64,000 nt of DNA from Diphasiastrum complanatum (lineage: Eukaryota; Streptophyta; Lycopodiopsida; Lycopodiales; Lycopodiaceae). The stretch spans positions 32,434,927 to 32,498,926 of the forward strand of contig CM055109.1 of assembly GCA_029204225.1 (NCBI GenBank). Reading direction: 5' to 3'. Within the stretch, counting starts at the first letter, position 1, and each line of letters starts with the position of its first letter. Under the pieces are notes generated by a model. The model was not told the origin of the DNA, did not search any database, and worked only from the letters and a program-made list of their open reading frames with translations. This document shows positions 56,085 through 64,000 of this stretch, one piece after another. Both the position numbers and the translations under genes were made by a program.

Positions 56085-57150
56085 GACCTTCGCAGAGCTC
56101 TCTGAAATTCCATCTCACTGAGACAAGGACACAGAGAAGTCTACGAGAGTTAGATCCCAAAAAAAGTGCCCCTATGAAGGTTCCCAAGAGCAAAAAGTGG
56201 CCTAGAACCTTCTCAGACAACAAATTTTTGAGTTTTCTTGGAAAGTCCCCTTCGCAGATCTCTCTGAAGTTCCATCTCACTGAGACATGGACACAAAGAA
56301 CTCTGCAAGAGTTAGATAAAAAAAAGTGCCCCTGTGAAACTTCCCAAGAGCAAAAAGTGGCCTAGAACCTCCTCAAACAGCAAATTTTTGAGTCTCCCCT
56401 AGGAAGTAGCTCTTGCAACTTGGTTAGCAGGTGAATCTAACTTAGATACAAGTGCATACTAGTCTGCGAGGGTTTGTTCCTAGAAAATCTTAAAATTTTG
56501 CAAAAAAATCCCAAAAAAATGCACTTTTTTCAAGATTTTTTGAGTTTCCATGGGAAGTAACTCTTGAAGATTGGTGAGAAGGTGAATGTAACTCAGATAC
56601 AAGTGCATACTAGTTTGTGAGGGTTTGTTCCCATAAAATCTTAAAATTTTGCAAAAAAACACCAAAAAAATGCACTTTTTTCAAGATTTTTTGAGTTTCC
56701 TTAAGAAGTAACTCTTGCGGCTTGGTCAGCAAGTTAATTTGACTCAGATACAACTGCATATCAATCTGCAAGGGTTTGTTCCCAGAAAATCTTAAAATTT
56801 TGCAAAGAAAACCCCAAAAAATGCACTTTTTTCAAGATTTTTTGAGTTTCCTTGGGAAGTAACTCTCGCAGCTCGGTTAGCAGGTTGATTTGACTTAGAT
56901 ACAACTACTTACCTGTCTGAAAGGGTTTTTTCCTAGAAAATCTTAAAATTTTGTAAAAAAAACCCCCAAAAAATGCACTTTTTTAAAGATTTTTTAAGTT
57001 TCCTTGGGAAGTAGCTCTTTTAGCTTGGTGAGCAAGTTAATTTGACTTAGGTACAACTGCAAACTAGTACGTGAGGGGTTTTTTTTCCCAGAAAATCTTA
57101 AAATTTTGCAAACAAAACTCCAAAAAATGCACTTTTTCCATGATGTTTTG
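56085..57150 (+). repeat. satellite-like tandem array, about 150-bp unit, five copies, plus a longer duplicate
   Basis: From 56391 five head-to-tail units start GAGTTTCC, then AAGTAACTCTTG, CAGATACAA.TGCATA, AGGGTTTGTTCCCAGAAAAT, CTTAAAATTTTGCAAA, and end AATGCACTTTTTTCAAGATT. 56085-56390 holds two copies of a related unit (CCCAAGAGCAAAAAGTGGCC, TCCATCTCACTGAGAC). Units differ by a few per cent to more at the edges. Confidence 0.92.
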
Positions 57151-57780
57151 ATCAGAAGTAACTTTCGAAAAGAATTTTATAGATAGATATTACCTAGATC
57201 TGGCTACTATAAAAATTTTGTGAAAATCCAATGGTTAGATTTAAAAATATCTAGGAAACAATGTCGAAAAGTGCCAAAAAACTAAGTTGTTTCAAGATCC
57301 TGACAAATCTATCCATCAAGAACTCTTGCAACATTATCTATAAATGGTCCAAATACAGCTACTGTAGGAAGGTTGAAGGTTATATTCACTCAGATCTGAA
57401 GAAATCTAAAAAAAAAACCACAAAAAAACAAGGAAAAGGGCTAAATTAGCCAACTGAAACGGATCAGATCTTGTTGAATCTAGGTTGCAGTCACATTATC
57501 CATCAAGATCCAACATCCCTAGACTGAATCAAGTGAATGAACCTCAGATCAAGCCGATCAGTTCCCTCCACATCAACCACTATCCATCCATCATTCTTCT
57601 GTCCCATCTGTATTCCATCTTCTATCTCCATCTTTGCTAGATAAATCCATTTCTATCTCTATTCTCATCAATACTGATCCACCGTTTACCGATTCTCTTC
57701 TCTTTTTCTTCTTTTTCTTCTTCTTCTTCTCCATGAAAAAAGAGAGGTTGGAACACCAGAGTCATTGAGCAAACCTTGAA
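57151..57780. other. spacer, decayed repeat edge
   Basis: AT-rich to 57450, then C/T-rich with a (TTC)n stretch at 57700-57730. It may be the leader of the gag fragment that follows. Confidence 0.4.
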
Positions 57781-57824
57781 GCAATTCACCAACTAGCTAC
57801 TTTGCGACATTGTAGTGCTAAACT

Positions 57825-58990
57825 ATGGAGACCACCAATGCAGGATTATCTAAACTAAAAAAGTTCCCTAATGAAACAATCCGAGACTACACCTATCGAA
57901 TCATCCAATTAGTGAAGGATTGTAATCCACCGATTCCTGAACGGATCGTCATGGCAAAATACTATGCTGGACTTCCCAAAAGGATCAAATCTAGTATGGT
58001 AGAATTAGCATCCTATGCGTCACCTGTACAACTCTGTAAGGATGCTGCACGATGGAAATCTCACAAGGGATGAGGGATTTTTCCTATCGCTCTGATAAAT
58101 CATCAGATGGGGAATCAGAGGAACAAAGGTCAACAACGAACGATGATCCAACAAGAATGAGAACCTGTGGTAGGCAAGAAAGTGCAGCAAAGTCAAGCAG
58201 ATTAAGTGTAGCGGAAGACCAAGAACCTTGCACTTCAAGTTCAGGCTGTCATCAAGCTTATGCTCGAACAGTCAATTTTCTTAAACGGATGGATGTACCT
58301 TCTGCTTTGAAGATCATCCAAGTACCAAGTGTCCAATCAAGAATCCGCGCTTATTAAAAGGATAGAATGCAGAGCAACAAGTCCGTCGACGACAAGATCT
58401 TAGTGGCTCCGGGTTATGAAGCGAGTGATGAAGAAGACAATCTAGCAAAAGTCCCAAAGTACGCAAATATACCCTCAAAAAAATAAGTAAAACCATCACA
58501 GAAGATAGAGATGGTAAAATCCATCATGCCAATGGTAGCTGAGGAAGTCAAGAAATTGACATCCGATGAAGTCCAACGGATTATACCAAGTCTCTTGGCA
58601 CAATCACTGCAAAGAATTCTTAGTGATGAATCACAAAGGGGACTAGCATCAACAGGGCAACTAGAAGACAATTCAGCACAAGATCCAAGGAACAATGCCA
58701 TTACGCAGCCTTCAACGGGGAAGTGCAATGACCAAGGGAAGACTAAAGTTGATGATTTTCCCTCAACGAGCAAGATTCAACCAAAGTCTCATTGTTCCAT
58801 AATGCAGCAGCCCAAACCAACGCCAAATCCGGGTATATCCATTCTTTAAAGGCCAAATCTAGGGAATCCAAGCCCAAATAGGCCTTCGGTACAGCAAGCA
58901 CCAGTGCCTATTGTGACAAAGCCTTGTCCTCAATCTATGATATTGACTGCTAAGAAAAGTCGTCAGGTTATGGCATACCTCAAATACCTG
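57825..58990 (+). pseudogene. Ty3/gypsy-type gag, degenerate
   Basis: 57825-58073 encodes PNETIRDYTYRIIQLVKDCN and MAKYYAGLPKRIKSSM, matching the retrotransposon gag domain pattern (short, charged, ending in an A-GLP-E-type motif). Frameshifts and stops follow. 58511-58849 reads VKSIMPMVAEEVKKLTSDEV and a Pro/Gln-rich stretch; a further piece is VMAYLKYLERQE (to 58996). No protease or RT follows. Confidence 0.6.
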
Positions 58991-59019
58991 GAGAGACAAG
59001 AAAGTAAAGTTTTTTTTTT

Positions 59020-59190
59020 GCGTCGCTTTGCAGTTTTTGCGGTCCTGGAGGCGTATTTGATTTTCGCAAATCGTTCGTCCTTCGAGTCAAGGCACGTTGA
59101 CTTTTGCAAATTGTTTGATCTTTGCGAATTGCTTGACCTTCGAGTCAAGGCACGTTGACTTTCGTGTTGCGGCAAAGTTGCAAGAGTTCA
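59020..59190 (+). repeat. short direct repeats, LTR-like
   Basis: CCTTCGAGTCAAGGCACGTT followed by GACTTT occurs twice (about 59080 and 59140), within TTTGCGAATTG-type sequence like the interiors of local LTRs. Confidence 0.75.
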
Positions 59191-60103
59191 CCATTTTTGA
59201 CAGTAGATTAAGGTCATGTGTGTGTAATCGTCTATGAAAGTAGCAAAGGACTGCGATACATATATAGATGGAACCTTCATAGGCCCACATAGATCACTAT
59301 GAATCAATCCAAGAGGCTCCTGAGCTTGTGCTCCTTCGAATTTGAATGGTTCACAATGTTGTTTTCATCCATCCCTTCTACCATTCTTCTTCTTGACATT
59401 TTATAGAGTGTCCTCATACTACAGTGGTCTTCTTCTAAAGTCACAAGAGCTTGATCAGTAGGATTCGAGATACTTATATGATACAAGTTTCTCCTTCTTT
59501 TAGTTGTCACTAGGATCTGGTTAGATCCATAGTCTTTTATTTGACATCTGCCACTATTGAAAGTGACATTCAGTCCCATGTCTGTCATCTTGACAACTGA
59601 TAGGAGATCACAGAATGTACAGGACTCCCTCTAGATCCTTGAAACCAGAAGAAGTCTTCAAAAGTAGAGTTCCAGTCCTCATGACGTGGTGTTTGCTGTT
59701 ATCACCAAGAATGACTTCTCTTTCTCCATTGGAGGTCTTATAGTCCTTTAGGACCTTCTTCTTGTAGATGATGTGCGACGTGGCTCGAGAGTCTATGGCA
59801 ATCTTCAAATTTGAACGTGCATTAGGCACATCTTTCATTGTCATAGCTTTCTCCTACTCTTCCTCTTGATGGAAAGATTCTGCAGTATGGGCCTTGTCTT
59901 TGTTTGTTCTTGGGATTGTACTAGCAATCGAATGTTGAGTGTCCCTTCTTCTTGCAATGAATGCAGACGTTGTTGGGATTTCCCCAACAATCCTTCTCTA
60001 AGTGCTCTTTTCTTTTGTAGTAATTGCATATCGCAAGTGGCCAAATAACATAGTTGCTGCCTTCGAACACGTTCACAAGTTTTTCTTGCAAGTTTGTTGC
60101 CAT
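59190..60103 (-). pseudogene. copia gag end, protease, pre-integrase and integrase start
   Basis: 60103-59841 holds the zinc knuckle region CNYYKRKEHLEKDC and a second CIHCKKKGHSTFDC. The protease reads AIDSRATSHIIYKKK: the catalytic DSG is DSR (Gly to Arg). The pre-integrase zinc site is not visible. Integrase begins, after a frameshift, GLIHSDLCGPMKVPSIYVSQ and FIDDYTHMT, then ends at about 59190. Confidence 0.85.
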
Positions 60104-60137
60104 TTGATAATTTGTGTCCTTGTTACTAGTCAGCAGC

Positions 60138-60149
60138 GCTCTGATACCA
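60138..60149 (-). promoter_or_regulatory. primer-binding site, exact
   Basis: TGGTATCAGAGC on the minus strand, one base from the LTR end. Confidence 0.88.
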
Positions 60150-60150
60150 C

Positions 60151-60423
60151 TGAAGCGAACTGATAGTTTCAGCTTCAGCTACAACTAGCACTGCCAAGGA
60201 TTCAGAAGCATGATTCTGCCTTCGTTTGTTGCATTTTTCGAAGAATGCTAAAAATGCCAAAATCCTGATAATCGGTGAATCTATGCATACTTACACATTT
60301 TTAACCTCTACAAGAAATGTGAAAATGCGAGAAACCTGAAGGTCAGCTAAAACTATTCTAAGGCATATTTTTGGCTCAGTGTCGGATTTTCCCGAAAATG
60401 CCAAAAGTGCAAAAAATCTGACA
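60151..60423 (-). repeat. copia 5' LTR, 273 bp
   Basis: The plus text begins TGAAGCGAACTGATAG and ends AAAAAATCTGACA; same length as its partner at 54.22 kb. Confidence 0.88.
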
Positions 60424-60645
60424 AACCGTTTGAGACCGTTTAGGACAGCAATGGACTGCATTAGGACCGTTTGAGACCACATTACGGCCACTTGAGACTG
60501 CATTAGGACCGCATTAAGACCGTTTAGGACCGTGTAAGACCGCATTAGGAATGTTTAGGACTGTAGGACTGTGTAGGACCACATTAGGACCATTTAGGAC
60601 TGTGTAGGATGTCAGGAACGTTTGAGACCAGATGAGGACCGCATT
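60424..60645 (+). repeat. degenerate minisatellite of GACCGTTTAG / GACCGCATTAG units
   Basis: About twenty units of 10-11 bp alternate between GACCGTTTAG and GACCGCATTAG forms. They start right at the LTR edge. Confidence 0.88.
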
Positions 60646-61010
60646 ACTTCTTCAAATTTAAGCACATAATAAAAAAAATCCAAAACCAATCTATGCAAAT
60701 TTACCTGTGAAATTTTTTTTCATCTTCAATGTGCACCTCTAAGCCCACCAAAAACTTAGTTGGAAGATCACCATTTCACTTTAATCGAAGTTACACATGG
60801 TGTTGTAGGTGCAGAGCATCACCATTGCCCAACAAAACCATCTCTGATCTAGTGTCAGTGCAATTCGCCTCACCCAGCACCGCCTGGATGAGGTCTGTGT
60901 GAGTGTGCAGGTGCCTTCAAGATTGAGAAGGCATGCATGGCAATCCCTAGCTGATTATAGGAGGCTGCTTGCATGCAGCGCGACAACTGAATCTCCTCCA
61001 TTGGTAAGTA

Positions 61011-61015
61011 GCACC

Positions 61016-61080
<65 letters not shown>
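61011..61080 (+). repeat. (TC)n microsatellite
   Basis: Nearly pure TC run with one TTT interruption, followed by ATGTACC. Confidence 0.97.
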
Positions 61081-61082
<2 letters not shown>

Positions 61083-61109
61083 GTACCATAATGGTACGCC
61101 CTTCAATGA

Positions 61110-61555
61110 TGGCCCCGCAAGGGGCATGACGTAGGTCTGGCGTTATCAGCATGTTTGGGTGCCACGTGTCACCATCCTAGGTGGTCACATGTCGTCGACA
61201 GGACCGTGCTTGATGGGACTCACCATGCTATGCCTATATAGTGGTGGGGCTTCCCTCTTTCCATTCACTCAGTCTACCCGGGAGTTGGTGGATGGAGAGC
61301 ACGTGCATTAGCCAGGATGTATCTCTAGGCTAGGAGATGTGTGCTAGGGAGAGCAGAGTGCGATGGCTGGTGGTATGAGATGCCAGTTATCGTAGGAGAC
61401 TCAACTAGACATGACTATGTCAATAGCTCCAGTGCATGGGTCGGTTGTGACCCTATGGATGGGTGGATACAGTGCGTCATCACTGGTATGGGGTGTGCGG
61501 AACCTTCAAGGTAGTCGAAGATCTTAGGGAGTTGTAACAGTTGGTATCAGAGTAG
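61110..61555 (+). repeat. LTR end with primer site
   Basis: GTTGTAACA at 61530-61539 is followed by TTGGTATCAGAGTAG, a typical LTR end plus primer site. A CTATATAG box at 61213 and a GC-rich stretch upstream look like an LTR core promoter. The left border is not resolved, and no gag follows. Confidence 0.55.
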
Positions 61556-61559
61556 TTGT

Positions 61560-62280
61560 TTATCTTTACAAGGTGCACAGATTCCCATCATTGCCTTTGC
61601 AGTTTGGTATTTTTTTTTAGAGAATGTGGTTGTTGGTATTTTATAACCTTGGTTCAAGTTATTCTTGAAAAGGTTGAGCTTATTTGTTGAGAAAAGGACT
61701 GGTTGTTTAGTTGCTAGTTATTTTCTTGACAGAAGTCCTTCTTTTCTTGTAACCTTTTAAGCTTAAGGATCTTAGTTTTGTTTGTGGGGTTATTAGTAAA
61801 GAAGGTATGGTTGTTTTAAGTTTCTTTAAAACTATATGTTTAACAGAAGCTTTGTATGATTTTTCTAAAAACTAATCCTTTAGAAAATCTTGTATTTGAT
61901 TATATAGTTGATTTACCCTGAAGTTAATTTTACAAAAAGAAAAAGTTAAATACCTCCTGGCTCGCTGCACATTGTAGCAGCAGTTTGAGTTGTACCTGCG
62001 CTCTTTAAAACCTCGGGTTCTGTGCAGCAGTCTGTAGTGTCTATGTTGCAGATCCGTACGGGGAGGAGGGGTGTTAGATTTCTTATGCTCAGCCTTAACA
62101 CAAGTAATGAGCATCTTGAAAACAGCCGAAGGCCGACAACATATTTCAAACCCTTGCATTTTTTCAAAACTTCGTTCTAAGGCACTGTTGCCTTTTCCAC
62201 CTTTTTTGTACCTTAAGGAATTTTTGTGCCTTAATCATTTTTTAGGCACCTTCACCTTTTTTCGCATTTTTCTCATTTCG
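61560..62280. other. no gene recognised
   Basis: AT-rich spacer; minus-strand frames near 61.9-62.15 kb lack motifs. Confidence 0.4.
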
Positions 62281-62470
62281 GAAAAAAGTGACACTGTTGT
62301 AAAAAAGCGACACTATCAGGTTTTTTCACCTTCAAGAAAGAGTGACATTGTCAGATTTTTCCACCTTCAAGAAAAAGCGACATTGTCGGGTTTTTTGCAC
62401 CTTTGGGAAAAAAGTGACATTGTGACCAAAATTCATTTTAAATGCACTGCTGGGTTTTTTCGCATTTCTC
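62270..62470 (+). repeat. tandem repeat, about 40-bp unit
   Basis: Units of AAAAAGCGACATTGTCGGGT and TTTTTCACCTTCAAG recur four to five times. Similar GACACTGTCG motifs lie in the 16.6-kb LTR. Confidence 0.8.
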
Positions 62471-62479
62471 TGCCTTCGC

Positions 62480-63090
62480 TTTAAAGGCACCTTCATGATT
62501 TACATCCTTTATCTGTTCAAAGGCACCTTCACATTTTTTGGTTTTTCCAACACTAACAAATCGACGTCACCAACTTATCATCAATTCTAAAAACACTTGG
62601 ACCGCTAAATATCCCAAGGGTGGATACCCACTTTGTAGATATACAAAGACTGGCGTAAATAGCATTCAATGCTTGTAAGATATTTTTTGAAGACACTTGT
62701 AAATATATACTACTAGTTGAATCAAGCAATGTAAGTGTTGTTTTTTACATTATAATCAGAGTTCTTCTGTAGCCAGCGTTATCACGCTCAACAAGTTGAA
62801 GTTATCACTTCAAGCCATTGTACTTGTTGTTGATATTAATCATAGTGCAATTTTTGTCTCACTATTGTATTGTTCACTTGCACAATTTTGTATGAATGAT
62901 TCATCTTGAACTATGCACCTTACAGTACAAAAAAATTTGTTCATCTTGGCAACAATAGTACACATACTATTGAAGGTGAAGGTACCGTAAGATTGATGTT
63001 CTAGCATGATTAATTGAAACTAGTATCGAATGTTATACATGTACCTAAACTCTCTACAGTCAAGAAAAACAGTTTAGACACCCGACCGGA
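62480..63090. other. no gene recognised
   Basis: No coding or RNA motif; probable LTR and leader remains of the neighbouring elements. Confidence 0.35.
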
Positions 63091-63359
63091 TCGATCACCT
63101 CAGCACAACATCAAGTGCAACAAGACAAGACAACAGAATTGCTCTCCACAAATTGTATATTCAACTAATTGGCAAGTACAAAGATAAAGTTGCTTAAAAG
63201 CACTCAAAGTGCTCGTAAAAGAAAGACGGCCCGATAATTCTAGAACTAAGCACACATGGTGCCGTCGAAATAAGAAAGTACTGTATAAGTCGATCATTGC
63301 TATTTTAACTCTCTCCTCAATGATCAACTTCTCTCTTTATTTTAGAGTTTACTCTATTC

Positions 63360-64000
63360 ATGGAACATACCTCCATGATAGTATTACAAGTAAAGGCCTT
63401 TTACATAACCAGATCCAAGCCAAGCTTGGCTCTAAAAGTCTCAAACTTTTCTTTACTTAAAGCTTTTGTAAATATATTAGCAACTTGTAACAACGTAGAA
63501 CAGTGTACAATACTTATATCTTCAAATTTAGCTTCTCACGCACAAAGTGATATTTTACCTCAATATGTTTTGTCCTTGCATGAAAGACAAGATTCTTAGC
63601 CAACTGTATTCCACTTTGACTGTCACAGAAAATACTTGCTTCATGCCAATCTCACATAACAACTTACGTAGCCAAACAGCTTCATAGGTAGTAGAACTTA
63701 ACGCTTTATATTCGGCTTCTGTAGAAGAAAGAGAAATAGTATCTTGCTTCTTGCTAGACCATGAAAAACAACCGCTACCAAAATTGAAGGCATAACCTAT
63801 TGTTGACTTTCTATCATCTATACTTCCTGCCCAATCAGCATCAACATAACCCTGCAACTTAGGTAAAACACTTTGTCTTTTGTAGATTAGGCCAAGGTTA
63901 GGTGTACCTTTCACATATCTCAAAATACTTTTTGCAGATTTCCAATGGTCCATAGTGGATGATGACATGAATTGGCTAATCAAACTTATAGCATAGCAGA
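63360..64000 (-). pseudogene. Ty1/copia RNase H, running off the right edge
   Basis: From the edge: SQFMSSSTMDHWKSAKSILR, GYVDADWAGSIDDRKSTIGY, SSTEAEYKALSSTTYEAVWL. After a frameshift near 63625 it continues CDSQSGIQLAKN, ARTKHIEVKYHFVREKL, then decays with stops by about 63420. It is close to the copy at 25.3-25.9 kb (GYVDADW, SGIQLAKNP, ARTKHIE). Confidence 0.9.

Larger units (their letters stand above)
54223..60423 (-). mobile_element. Ty1/copia element with 273-bp LTRs, split by foreign repeats
   Basis: Matching LTRs lie at both ends (54223-54495 and 60151-60423), both read minus, and each 273 bp. Gag, protease and the integrase start (59190-60103) lie by the right LTR; RT (54650-55542) lies near the left. 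The middle 3.6 kb holds satellite-like repeats and a plus-strand gypsy gag, and the integrase core to RT start is missing. No target duplication is visible (CCCCT against AACCG) and no purine tract adjoins the left LTR, so a composite made by recombination is possible. Confidence 0.75.

Noticed and set aside
57825-58073. Host gene for a small capsid-like protein
   Set aside because: The pattern fits retrotransposon gag, and downstream sequence is degenerate with stops.
60870-61152. Frames through the TC array near 61 kb
   Set aside because: Same artefact of a dinucleotide run.

Overview
This is nuclear DNA of a land plant, dominated by decayed LTR retrotransposons. The evidence is chromodomain-bearing Ty3/gypsy and many Ty1/copia pol fragments, tRNA-iMet-type primer sites (TGGTATCAGAGC and variants), solo LTRs, long (TC)n, (GA)n and (AC)n arrays, GT-AG split genes of plant type, and a plant-like U1 snRNA. 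The host proteins are fairly diverged from the flowering-plant sequences I know, so a large-genome non-seed plant such as a fern is possible, but the sequence alone does not prove it.

Host genes are sparse. (1) 9916-10072 (minus) is the first coding exon of a galactokinase. No later exon is visible in the 9.9 kb to its left, which is full of nested retroelements, so either intron 1 is giant or the gene is broken. (2) 27548-27706 (plus) is a U1 snRNA whose 5'-splice-site-pairing end carries a T-to-A change. (3) 48514-51593 (plus) is a complete seven-exon gene for a VAP/MSP-domain protein of the VAP4 type, about 250 residues. (4) 20118-20201 is an 84-nt tRNA-like (Pol III A/B box) insert with a perfect 17-bp target duplication. 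A few open frames (13.8-15.3, 19.2-20.0, 40.6-41.9 and 43.8 kb) may be coding but I cannot assign them.

Layout: 1-1.5 kb copia gag, primer site and 5' LTR (minus), abutting a copia integrase fragment (1.5-3.1 kb, plus) with an internal inverted duplication; 3.1-7.6 kb nearly complete gypsy chromovirus (minus); 7.6-9.8 kb LTR and gypsy remnants and a 170-bp tandem array; 9.9-11 kb galactokinase exon 1 and a tandemly duplicated upstream region; 12.1-17.9 kb mosaic of copia and gypsy fragments; 19-20.2 kb Ser/Thr-rich and coiled-coil frame, then the tRNA-like insert; 22.1-26.3 kb long copia element (plus); 27.5 kb U1; 29.7-31.1 kb copia gag-protease (plus) cut by a complete but dead copia (31.1-36.5 kb, minus), whose own LTR holds an 860-bp solo LTR; 38.1-39.6 kb short non-autonomous LTR element; 43.6-45.5 kb arrays, solo LTR and an RT relic; 47.6-51.6 kb the VAP gene; 53.2-54 kb microsatellites; 54.2-60.4 kb copia (minus) with matching 273-bp LTRs, split by satellite repeats and a gypsy gag; 61-61.6 kb an LTR end with primer site; 63.4-64 kb copia RNase H (minus).

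The genes do not form a pathway. The VAP protein acts at ER membrane contacts, U1 in splicing and galactokinase in galactose salvage. The rest is transposon turnover. All the retroelement frames contain stops, frameshifts or lost catalytic residues; the chromovirus is the best preserved.
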